Below are positions 1 to 6,603 of a stretch of 28,953 bases of DNA, one piece after another. This DNA is from a virus. The position numbers and the translations under genes were made by a program. The notes beneath the pieces were generated by a model. That model saw only the letters and a program-made list of their open reading frames with translations, ran no database searches and was not told the DNA's origin. Location of the stretch: positions 1-28,953 of the IMG/VR virus record IMGVR_UViG_3300044971_000211; one strand, 5' to 3'. Numbering within the stretch: position 1 is the stretch's first letter; every line of letters starts with the position of its first letter.

Positions 1-2
1 CG

Positions 3-1472
3 GCTGGGAACGTCACCACAAATGCCAATCTAACCGGTGCAGTTACTTCAGTTGGTAATGCAACATCTCTCGGATCATTTACATCTGCTCAACTGCTGGG
101 CGCACTTACTGACGAAACGGGCACAGGAGCAGCGGTATTTGCCACAAGCCCAACCTTGACCACTCCCGCGCTGGGCACGCCATCGGCGCTGGTTGGCACA
201 AACATAACAGGCACCGCTTCAGGACTCACTGCGGGCAACGTAACTACAAATGCCAACTTAACCGGAGATGTAACGTCCGTTGGGAATGCAACCTCAATTG
301 CTTCTGGCGTAATTGTCAATGCAGACATTAACGCATCAGCCGCTATTGTTGATACAAAGCTGGCAACAATTTCTACGGCTTTAAAGGTTAGCAACTCAGC
401 AACAACAGCAACAAACGCAAACACAGCATCAGCCATTGTTGCCCGGGACGCATCAGGAAACTTTAGTGCAGGAACAATTACAGCTTCTTTAACAGGCAAC
501 GCATCAACAGTTACAACTAACGCCAACTTGACTGGCGACGTGACCTCGGTTGGTAATGCAACTGCAATTGCTGCCGGGGTGATTGTTGACGCAGACATTA
601 ACGCGTCTGCTGGCATTGTGGACACTAAGCTAGCAACAATTTCTACAGCGTCAAAAGTCAGCAACTCAGCCACTACAGCAACATCAGCAAACACCGCCAA
701 CGCAATTGTTGCGCGTGATGCAAGTGGAAACTTCACCGCAGGCACGATTACCGCCGCTTTGACTGGTACTGCAAGCGGAAATTTAGTCAGTGGTGGCGCA
801 CTTGGTACACCATCAAGCGGTACTTTGACCAACTGCACGTTTCCTACGCTTAACCAGAACACCACGGGCAGCGCAGCAACCCTGACCACAGGTCGCACTA
901 TTGCGATCACAGGCGACTTGGCGTATACGAGCGGCTCATTTAATGGTTCTGCCGCTGTGACCGGAACTGGAACACTGGCAACAGTCAATGCAAACGTGGG
1001 CGCGTTTACAAGCGCAAACATCACCGTCAATGCTAAAGGCTTGATTACCGCCGCTGCAAATGGCACCGCAGCCGTTATCGGCACAACCACACAGGTTGCC
1101 TACAACAACGCCGGAACAATGGCTGGCTCCGCCAATTTGACTTTCGACGGCACAAACTTGACTTGCGGCGGTACGGTAACAGCCAACTCGGACGAGCGTC
1201 TGAAGACCAACTGGCGTGACCTGCCTGAGAACTTTGTTGACCGCCTTGCCGGGGTTAAGCATGGTATCTATGACCGGACGGACATTGAGCTTACGCAGGT
1301 CGGTGTTTCTGCTCAATCTCTGCAAGAGTTGCTGGAGCAGGCTGTTTTGGTTGGTGAGGACGGCACTTTGTCAGTAGCTTACGGCAACGCTGCATTGGTG
1401 GCTTGTATTCAATTGGCCCAAAGAGTTGTCGCGTTGGAGCAAACCGTGGCAAAATTGACTAAAGGTACTTAA
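3..1472 (+). CDS. Tail fibre/spike protein with C-terminal S74 chaperone domain (5' partial)
   Basis: The frame is open from the window edge, so this is the C-terminal part of a longer fibre protein; the first in-frame start-like codon at 156 is a TTG inside the repeat region and is not a credible start. The body is Thr/Ala/Asn/Ser-rich and made of beta-type repeats, including two 90-residue units (249-518 and 519-788) and part of another at the left edge. The last ~100 residues (from about 1180) carry SDERLK followed by a helical tail, the signature of the peptidase S74 intramolecular chaperone of phage fibres and endosialidases. In that family the C-terminal domain helps trimerise the fibre and cuts itself off at the Ser-Asp bond, here at 1188-1193. 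Likely role: receptor-binding or tail appendage. Function of the fibre body is inferred; the S74 call is strong. Confidence 0.85.
   Translation, partial: AGNVTTNANLTGAVTSVGNATSLGSFTSAQLLGALTDETGTGAAVFATSPTLTTPALGTPSALVGTNITGTASGLTAGNVTTNANLTGDVTSVGNATSIASGVIVNADINASAAIVDTKLATISTALKVSNSATTATNANTASAIVARDASGNFSAGTITASLTGNASTVTTNANLTGDVTSVGNATAIAAGVIVDADINASAGIVDTKLATISTASKVSNSATTATSANTANAIVARDASGNFTAGTITAALTGTASGNLVSGGALGTPSSGTLTNCTFPTLNQNTTGSAATLTTGRTIAITGDLAYTSGSFNGSAAVTGTGTLATVNANVGAFTSANITVNAKGLITAAANGTAAVIGTTTQVAYNNAGTMAGSANLTFDGTNLTCGGTVTANSDERLKTNWRDLPENFVDRLAGVKHGIYDRTDIELTQVGVSAQSLQELLEQAVLVGEDGTLSVAYGNAALVACIQLAQRVVALEQTVAKLTKGT
249..788 (+). repeat. Two tandem 270-nt (90-aa) repeats in the fibre gene
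   Basis: Unit 1 is 249-518 and unit 2 is 519-788. Both encode NANLTGDVTSVGNAT, then ADINASA, IVDTKLATIST, KVSNSATTAT and IVARDASGNF in the same order. A partial third copy (NANLTG-VTSVGNATS) lies at 24-68. The proteins match far better than the DNA, with many synonymous differences, so the duplication is old and kept by selection on protein. Confidence 0.85.
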
Positions 1473-1473
1473 C

Positions 1474-3282
1474 ATGGCAAGCACATTTTCCCCCGACCTG
1501 CGAATTGAACTTATTGGCGCTGGCGAACAGGCTGGTACGTGGAACACCACAACCAACACCAACCTAGGCACGATCATCGAAGACGCAATTGCGGGGTTTG
1601 TAACGGTATCCGTTACCTCGGCCAATCAAGCCTTTACTGCGCTGGACGGTGCTGTTGACCAAGCGCGTAACGCAACGATTTCACTGACAACCACCACTAC
1701 GGCCAACTTTGCGGTGTACGCACCCCCGGCCTCCAAGCAGTACGTTATCTATAACACTACGGCGTATGTAGCAACAATATTTAACTCGACGGTGCTGGGC
1801 AACACCACTGCTGCGGGTGCGGGCATAGCAATTCCTGCGGGTAAGACCGTTACAGTCTACAGCAACGGCACCGCCTTTTTTGGCTCAATGGACCATGCGG
1901 TTGGTTCATTCGGTGTGGGTACGTCTCAGGCGGTTGGTACTTCACAAACAATCGGTACTTCTCAGACTGTTGGCACTTCTCAGACTGTTGGTGGAGGACA
2001 AACTGTTGGGGCATCACAGACTGTTGGCGGTTCGCAAACCGTTAGGGGTACTTTAGGTGTTACCGAGTCCATATCTACAAATAGCAGCGCGTACCTGAAT
2101 GGCGCTACTACAGAAACGGTCGATCAGTCTACCGCCATAAACATTACCACTGAAGCTATCACGCTTGCCACCGCAGCATATAGCGATGATGTGGCGGTTG
2201 TTCTGACATCTTCAGGCACTATGCCGACGGGGTTGTCTACAAACACAAATTATTTTGTTGTAAATACGAGCGCTACGTCTTTCTTCGCGGGTACGGGTAG
2301 CATCAGCGGTACAACACTGACCATATCGGCAGTGCAGGCAGGCTCTATTGGTGTAGGAACCGCCATCACAGGCGCAGGCGTTACCTCTACTACCGTAGCT
2401 AGTTTGGGCACTGGCACTGGTGGTGCAGGCACATATAACGTTGTTGCCTCACAAACCGTAGCGTCAACAACCATCTCCGGCACCTATTCGGGTTCACAGA
2501 CAATCAAGCTGTCCACGAGTGTTGGCGGGGCCGCTGCAAATATCACTGCGGTGGGGACGGGAAATCTGACGCTGACACCCGTGTCTTTAGGCATAACGGC
2601 CCCCGTGGGGACTAGCACAACTGCGTTGGCTACATGTGCGTTTGTTTTGGCGCAAGTACCGCCATTTAATCCCACAAACTGGTCCGCAGATGAAACATTT
2701 GCCACACAGACAGCGACGATAACTATTGCGTCTCCTGCGGTAGTTACTGTGGCTACGGCTCCGGCAAACGATACTCCAGTTGCGTTTTCTACGACGGGCG
2801 CTTTGCCAACAGGCATAACATTAAACGAAGCGTACTATGTTAATGGCCGCACAGCTACAACATATAATCTAGCTACAACGGCTGGCACAACGCAAATCGT
2901 AGATATTACTATTGCCACGCCGGGAGTTGTATCCGGGTTTTCCGCACCTGCCAATGGTGATATTGTTATCTTTTCAACAACGGGCGCGTTGCCAACCGGA
3001 TTGACCGCAGGTACAACCTATTACGCAGTTAACCGAACAAGCACAACCTTTGAGGTTGCGGCGACATCAGGCGGCGTGGCAATTGACACCAGCGGCACTC
3101 AGTCAGGAGTCCAGACTGCCACTTGGTACACGCTAGTTAATACGTCTGGTGTGCAATCGGGGGTTCAAACAGAAACTACCTCCAAGCTAAATTTTAAGTA
3201 CAAAACACTGACTAAAATGTCGCTAGATTTAGGCGGCAATTTAATTGTTTCTGGAAACGTAACCGCAGGCGGCACCCCTTAA
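1474..3282 (+). CDS. Modular tail-fibre-like structural protein
   Basis: A 602-residue Thr/Ser/Gly/Ala-rich protein starting one base after the previous stop, with AAAGG about 10 bases before ATG. Residues 1-145 resemble a widespread phage fibre N-terminal module (AGEQAGTWNTTTNTNLGT, then aromatic beta strands and an IPAGKTVTVYSNG turn), probably the part that attaches to the virion. Residues 149-190 are seven hexapeptide repeats of the G-x-x-Q-T-V type. Residues ~238-365 and ~414-541 hold three copies of a beta cassette with the core (T/M)G-x-x-PTG(L/I)...YF/YV-VN; the first copy is split by an inserted second cassette. The C terminus ends in LDLGGNLIVSGNVTAGG, a typical strand turn of fibre proteins. 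Probably a fibre or fibre adaptor; the exact role is not known. No cysteines of note and no signal peptide. Confidence 0.75.
   Translation: MASTFSPDLRIELIGAGEQAGTWNTTTNTNLGTIIEDAIAGFVTVSVTSANQAFTALDGAVDQARNATISLTTTTTANFAVYAPPASKQYVIYNTTAYVATIFNSTVLGNTTAAGAGIAIPAGKTVTVYSNGTAFFGSMDHAVGSFGVGTSQAVGTSQTIGTSQTVGTSQTVGGGQTVGASQTVGGSQTVRGTLGVTESISTNSSAYLNGATTETVDQSTAINITTEAITLATAAYSDDVAVVLTSSGTMPTGLSTNTNYFVVNTSATSFFAGTGSISGTTLTISAVQAGSIGVGTAITGAGVTSTTVASLGTGTGGAGTYNVVASQTVASTTISGTYSGSQTIKLSTSVGGAAANITAVGTGNLTLTPVSLGITAPVGTSTTALATCAFVLAQVPPFNPTNWSADETFATQTATITIASPAVVTVATAPANDTPVAFSTTGALPTGITLNEAYYVNGRTATTYNLATTAGTTQIVDITIATPGVVSGFSAPANGDIVIFSTTGALPTGLTAGTTYYAVNRTSTTFEVAATSGGVAIDTSGTQSGVQTATWYTLVNTSGVQSGVQTETTSKLNFKYKTLTKMSLDLGGNLIVSGNVTAGGTP
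1918..2043 (+). repeat. Seven 18-nt tandem repeats encoding G-x-x-Q-(T/A)-(V/I)
   Basis: Seven in-frame hexapeptides read GTSQAV, GTSQTI, GTSQTV, GTSQTV, GGGQTV, GASQTV, GGSQTV. Regular Gly/Gln/Val spacing every six residues suggests a thin beta-solenoid or triple-beta shaft segment. The DNA copies differ at third positions, so it is protein-level repetition rather than a recent slippage product. Confidence 0.85.
2185..3096 (+). repeat. Three copies of a beta cassette (PTGL...YFVVN type)
   Basis: Copy 1 spans about 2185-2280 and resumes 2506-2560 after an inserted segment; copy 2 is about 2713-2898; copy 3 about 2899-3096. Copies 2 and 3 share ITIA-P-VV, then APAN, FSTTGALPTG, a Tyr-Tyr/Val-Asn strand and a closing ATT/ATSGG strand. 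A fourth copy lies in the tail hub gene at about 7036-7299. Boundaries are estimated by eye. Confidence 0.7.
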
Positions 3283-3293
3283 AGGAGATATAG

Positions 3294-4070
3294 ATGGCAG
3301 TCTTAACATCAACCGGCATTACCTTTAGTGATGCCACAACTCAAGCAACCAGAGCATCAACAGCGGCAGATGTACAAACCCTATTGGCTACAGGCACTTG
3401 GACAAAACCAACTGGCGGTCAAACTATGGTCCGCGTTCAAATATGGGGCGGTGGAGGTGGAGGGGGAAGGACCAATATAAACCCTAACGCTTGCGCTGCT
3501 GGGGGCGGTGCTTACAACGAAGTTACTGTGCCAATTTCTCAAGTAAATACACAAACAATTACAATAGGTACTGGCGGCACAGGCGCTACAACTACTACAA
3601 ATGGCGCCGATGGGGGCACTACAACACTGACTGTTAACGGCGCAGCATTTAACGTATATGGTGGCGCTGGCGGTGGAACAAACGGCCTCAGCGGTGGCGG
3701 CGGCGGTGGAACAACCGGCGCAGGTAGTCGGCCTACAGGGGGCAACCCTAATATTGCTTTTTATAATACTGCGCGTTTTGGGGAAGGCGCAGTTAGCAGC
3801 GGTGCTAATGCTGGTATTTTTCATGGCGGCGGCGGTGGTAACAAGAACGGCCAAACTGGCGGTGGGTCTATATACGGCGGCGGCGGCGGCTCTCACGGTT
3901 CCGGTGTTGCTGGTGGGGCTTCTATATTCGGCGGGGCCGGTGGCGCTGGTAGTGCTGCTGCTACCGCTGGCGCTGGTGTTCAACCCGGTGGCGGTGGCGG
4001 CGCAAGTGAGTCCCCTAACCAAACTGGCGGCGCTGGCGGCGCTGGTAAAGCCATTCTAACTAGCTGGTAA
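3294..4070 (+). CDS. Glycine-rich tail fibre (tip/adhesin-like) protein
   Basis: A 258-residue protein with a strong Shine-Dalgarno (AAAGGAGATATAG) directly before ATG 3294. Residues 1-40 (LTSTGITFSDATTQ) look like a fibre C-terminal or adaptor strand found in many phage fibres. Residues ~40-255 are a poly-glycine domain opening with TGTWTKPTGGQTMVRVQIWG and then repeated GGGGGG-type runs at roughly 51-57, 123-135, 151-156, 181-186, 196-201 and 231-236. This is the style of the glycine-rich fibre domain in which sheets of polyglycine II helices pack together, as in T-even gp38-type adhesins; I infer receptor binding. The ending GGAGGAGKAILTSW is typical of this domain. Long GC-rich runs make antisense frames open; these are not genes. 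Confidence 0.8.
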   Translation: MAVLTSTGITFSDATTQATRASTAADVQTLLATGTWTKPTGGQTMVRVQIWGGGGGGGRTNINPNACAAGGGAYNEVTVPISQVNTQTITIGTGGTGATTTTNGADGGTTTLTVNGAAFNVYGGAGGGTNGLSGGGGGGTTGAGSRPTGGNPNIAFYNTARFGEGAVSSGANAGIFHGGGGGNKNGQTGGGSIYGGGGGSHGSGVAGGASIFGGAGGAGSAAATAGAGVQPGGGGGASESPNQTGGAGGAGKAILTSW

Positions 4071-4081
4071 GGAGAAATATC

Positions 4082-4492
4082 ATGGCATTAAACGACTACG
4101 CTTATTACAACAAAACCACTGGCTTGATTGAAAATGTAATCTTGCTGGACAGTGACGACATCGGCACATTGATTAACTTCCCACCAGAGAACTACGACAT
4201 TGTTAACATTCCAACAGGCGGTATTGCTGGCGCATGGTCAATGTGCGGTATCGGTTGGTCTTATATTGGCAGCCAATTTGTTGAGCCTCCACAGATTGAG
4301 GAATCTTTAGAGCAACTTGCTGCTGCGGCTCGTTCAAGGCGTAACAGTTTATTAGCTCAAACAGATTGGACGCAAGCCGCTGATGTTCCGCAAGCTACTA
4401 AAGATTTGTGGGCAACCTACCGTCAAGCATTGCGGGATGTGCCTCAGCAATCAGGCTTTCCGACTGAAATTGTTTGGCCTGTGAAGCCGTGA
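4082..4492 (+). CDS. Tail assembly chaperone-like protein (Phage_tail_APC type)
   Basis: A 136-residue protein, start supported by TAAGGAGAAATATC before ATG. The C-terminal half carries ARSRRNSLLAQTDWTQAAD, then WATYRQALRDVP and a closing IVWPVKP. This order (R-RN-LL-tDW, W-xYRqaLRD, P-xxx-WP) is the hallmark of the family annotated as phage tail assembly chaperone or tail fibre assembly protein, usually encoded right after a fibre gene as here. The N-terminal half (ALNDYAYYNKTTGLIENVILLDSDD) is the beta part common in the same proteins. Likely helps fold or attach the fibre encoded just upstream; it need not be in the virion. Confidence 0.8.
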   Translation: MALNDYAYYNKTTGLIENVILLDSDDIGTLINFPPENYDIVNIPTGGIAGAWSMCGIGWSYIGSQFVEPPQIEESLEQLAAAARSRRNSLLAQTDWTQAADVPQATKDLWATYRQALRDVPQQSGFPTEIVWPVKP

Positions 4493-4520
4493 TGTTTGTC
4501 AAAGGCAAAGTCTAACGTGC

Positions 4521-4685
4521 ATGGATGCCCTGCCACCTTCACCCCCAGTGGCGCAAGCTCCTGCGCCCGTATTTGAGTGCGTGAGGTGGTCATGGTCATC
4601 TGATCGCAAAGAAGTCTGGTGCTTGAAGTGGCGGGAGAAAAACAAACCTGAACCGAAGAAAGTAGCGGAGACCGAAAGTGATTGA
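4521..4685 (+). CDS. Small 54-aa phage protein, unknown function
   Basis: A 54-residue frame too short for most gene callers: MDALPPSP start, proline-rich to residue ~17, then FECVRWSWSSDRKEVWCLKW, then a Lys/Glu tail. Two Cys flank an alternating Trp/charged strand, a pattern that looks like a small folded beta hairpin rather than random translation. Its stop overlaps the GTG start of the next gene by eight bases (GTGATTGA), so it is probably translationally coupled to it. The ribosome binding site is weak (AAAGG at 4501-4505). I do not recognise a function; its position at the head of the lysis-type cassette is the only clue. Confidence 0.55.
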   Translation: MDALPPSPPVAQAPAPVFECVRWSWSSDRKEVWCLKWREKNKPEPKKVAETESD

Positions 4686-5148
4686 TCCACTCACGGCCCT
4701 AGCAGGCATACAGGCAGCAGTTGCGCTCATCAAGAAGGTCAGCAAGACTGTCGATGATGTGTCGTCGCTTGGTCCCGTTTTGGGCAAGTACTTTGACGCC
4801 AAGTCCACGGCTACCAAGGCTGTTGTTCAGGCTAAGAAGTCCAAGTCCAGCATGGGCACGGCTATCCAGATTGAGATGGCGCTGGATCAGGCCAAGCGGT
4901 TTGAAGATGAGCTACAACTGCTGTTTATGCAAGCGGGGAAAATAGACGTCTGGAACAGAATCAAGTCCAGAGCAGCGGCAATGGATGTGGAGTCTGCCCA
5001 TGATGCGCGGCGGGAGCGTGAGGCTGCGGTCAAGCGCAAGCAAGAGATGGACGATGTGATTGAGTTGGCCTTGCTGGCGGTTATCTTCTTCAGCTTGGTC
5101 GGGGTGATCTTGTATTTCACCATTGGCATCCTTGAGCAGCAAAGATGA
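4678..5148 (+). CDS. Membrane protein with C-terminal transmembrane helix, lysis cassette
   Basis: A 156-residue protein starting at GTG 4678, chosen because GGAG sits seven bases upstream and the start overlaps the preceding stop. Residues ~1-27 are an amphipathic Ala/Val/Leu helix, ~40-122 are charged and probably coiled-coil (Lys/Arg/Glu-rich, RREREAAVKRKQ), and ~128-151 form one clear membrane helix (ELALLAVIFFSLVGVILYFT). It would sit as a tail-anchored protein with most of its mass in the cytoplasm. It is followed by an ATGA-overlapped membrane protein, then the holin and endolysin, so a role in lysis timing, membrane targeting or envelope disruption is plausible but inferred. No named family recognised. 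Confidence 0.7.
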   Translation: MIDPLTALAGIQAAVALIKKVSKTVDDVSSLGPVLGKYFDAKSTATKAVVQAKKSKSSMGTAIQIEMALDQAKRFEDELQLLFMQAGKIDVWNRIKSRAAAMDVESAHDARREREAAVKRKQEMDDVIELALLAVIFFSLVGVILYFTIGILEQQR

Positions 5149-5753
5149 GCGACGAGCGTTTAAACCTAGTTGACAAGGTGCTGGCGTATGTCAGCAGCCC
5201 GTTCCGTCTCTTTGCGATGGTGCTCATGGCCGTCCTAACCTTTGCGGGATACTTTGTATATACAAACCAAGAGTTGTTAATAGGGGCGTACAAGGAGTCC
5301 AGAAAGATTCCCAGCATCGCTGAAGACCGCGTTGAAGATGCTGCCGCGCATTTGTTCAAGCAGTCTGGCGCACAGATCGTGGCGGTGTTCAAAGTCAATT
5401 CAATGTTTGGCACGCGCATCCTGCACCGTGCCTATGCTAAAGACGGCAGGGACAAAACAAACGACGGGCTGGACGTGGGGCTGTTTACACAGAACGCAGG
5501 CAACAATTCTGATGTTGTCAAGCTCATGGCGAATGAGATTCCATGCAGCGAGTACAAATCAGCGCAGTCGGAAATGGGTTTGTGGTACATCGCCAAGGGC
5601 GTTACCTATACGTGCCGTATCAGTGTTCCACCGGAGCCGGGCAGGTTTGTTGGGCAGATCACAGTCGGATGGGCTACCCAGCCAGAAGACATGGACAACA
5701 CCCGCGCCATGCTTCAAATCGCAGCAACCATGCTTTCTAGGAGTAAACAATGA
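5145..5753 (+). CDS. Single-span membrane protein with probable periplasmic domain, lysis cassette
   Basis: A 202-residue protein overlapping its neighbours by ATGA at both ends (5145-5148 and 5750-5753). Residues ~19-40 are a single membrane helix (FRLFAMVLMAVLTFAGYFVY) with Lys/Arg before it, so the remaining ~160 residues should face the periplasm. That part is a mixed alpha/beta domain (GAQIVAVFKVNSMFGTRILH) with two Cys (C135, C158), which fits an oxidising compartment. The fold looks a little like a small sensor domain of GAF/PAS style, but I cannot support that. It is far longer than an inner-membrane spanin and has no lipobox, so it is not a standard spanin. Function unknown; context says lysis or envelope interaction. 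Confidence 0.7.
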   Translation: MSDERLNLVDKVLAYVSSPFRLFAMVLMAVLTFAGYFVYTNQELLIGAYKESRKIPSIAEDRVEDAAAHLFKQSGAQIVAVFKVNSMFGTRILHRAYAKDGRDKTNDGLDVGLFTQNAGNNSDVVKLMANEIPCSEYKSAQSEMGLWYIAKGVTYTCRISVPPEPGRFVGQITVGWATQPEDMDNTRAMLQIAATMLSRSKQ

Positions 5754-6160
5754 TTGGTCTTGACGCACTTTTAAACGTGGGCGGTAAGCTCATTGACAAA
5801 CTGATTCCTGATCCAGAGGCCAAAGCCAAGGCGCAATTTGAACTAACAAAGATGGCTCAGGATGGCGAGCTTGCCAAGATGGCAAACGACACGGACCTGT
5901 ACAAGACCGAGCAGAACAACCTGACCGACCGGCTGAAGTCGGATATGTCTTCAGACTCTTGGCTTTCCAAAAACATCCGGCCTATGACACTGGTCGCCAT
6001 CTTTATTGGTTACTTCGTGTTTGCCATGATGAGCGCCTTCAAACTGGACGCCAACGAAGTCTACGTCACCCTGCTGGGCCAGTGGGGCATGCTGGTGATG
6101 AGCTTCTATTTTGGTGGCCGCACGCTTGAGAAAATCATGGATATGAAGGCTAAGAAATGA
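5750..6160 (+). CDS. Holin, 3TM gene-transfer-agent type
   Basis: A 136-residue protein with AGGAG six bases before ATG, overlapping upstream and downstream genes by ATGA. The N-terminal ~65 residues are amphipathic and charged (LLNVGGKLIDKLIPDPEAKAK), then SWLSKNIRPMTLV leads into two hydrophobic segments at ~78-97 and ~105-122 and a Lys-rich tail. This is the pattern of the holin family called GTA_holin_3TM, in which the conserved W-x-x-x-x-RP precedes the helices. Holins assemble in the inner membrane and open it at a set time, releasing the endolysin encoded by the next gene. Length is typical for the family. Confidence 0.82.
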   Translation: MIGLDALLNVGGKLIDKLIPDPEAKAKAQFELTKMAQDGELAKMANDTDLYKTEQNNLTDRLKSDMSSDSWLSKNIRPMTLVAIFIGYFVFAMMSAFKLDANEVYVTLLGQWGMLVMSFYFGGRTLEKIMDMKAKK

Positions 6161-6585
6161 AACTCACCGAACACTTCACGCTGGAAGAACTGATTGCCAC
6201 CAGCCACCGACAGTTTGACAATACGCCAAACGAAGCCGAGACCGCCAACCTACAACGACTTGCCGAGTTCTTGGAGCAGGTCAAGGAAGCGTTGGATGGC
6301 AAACCCGTCATGGTCAACAGCGCCTTCCGGTCAAAACAAGTCAACGACAGCGTTGGCTCCAAAGACACGAGCCAGCATAGAATCGGCTGCGCGGCAGACT
6401 TACGTGTTCCCGGGATGACTCCTGATGCTGTGGTACGCGCAGTTATTGCTGCGGGTTTACCCTTTGACCAGATCATTCGTGAGTTTGATGCTTGGACGCA
6501 TATCAGTGTGACAAACACGCCAGACGGACCCCCTCGCAGGCAGGCGCTTATCATTGACAAAGCAGGCACTCGACCTTTCGCCTGA
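6157..6585 (+). CDS. Endolysin, peptidase M15 (peptidoglycan peptidase)
   Basis: A 142-residue zinc peptidase starting at ATG 6157, inside the holin stop (ATGA), with AAGG upstream. N-terminal FTLEELIATSHR is the usual lead-in. The M15 motifs are in order: SAFRS (residues 55-59), S72-x-H74 and D81 within SQHRIGCAADLR, and E109 with W113-x-H115. H74, D81 and H115 should bind zinc and E109 act as general base. Members cleave peptide cross-links of peptidoglycan. No signal peptide, so it depends on the holin upstream for export. All catalytic positions appear intact. Length matches small phage M15 endolysins. Confidence 0.92.
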   Translation: MKLTEHFTLEELIATSHRQFDNTPNEAETANLQRLAEFLEQVKEALDGKPVMVNSAFRSKQVNDSVGSKDTSQHRIGCAADLRVPGMTPDAVVRAVIAAGLPFDQIIREFDAWTHISVTNTPDGPPRRQALIIDKAGTRPFA

Positions 6586-6603
6586 TACGTGGGAAAATGA
6601 ACC

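Noticed and set aside
156-158. TTG at 156 as start of the fibre gene
   Set aside because: The frame is open to the window edge with matching repeat sequence upstream, so the gene enters from outside.
89-1090. 333-codon minus-strand frame opposite the fibre gene
   Set aside because: Val/Ala/Pro-rich shadow of Thr/Ala/Asn repeats; the + strand frame has a clear S74 domain and repeats.
1918-2043. Possible CRISPR-like array
   Set aside because: 18-nt units have no spacers and are in-frame coding repeats.
3381-4022. Minus-strand frame opposite the poly-glycine fibre gene
   Set aside because: Product of GC-rich glycine codons; Ala/Ser/Cys-rich with no domain.
1-4492. Diversity-generating retroelement target in the fibre genes
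   Set aside because: No reverse transcriptase, template repeat or adenine-biased variable repeat seen in the window.
5332-5763. 143-codon + strand frame overlapping the 202-aa membrane protein
   Set aside because: Arg/Ser/Cys-rich shadow frame; the 202-aa gene has ATGA coupling at both ends and a clear membrane helix.
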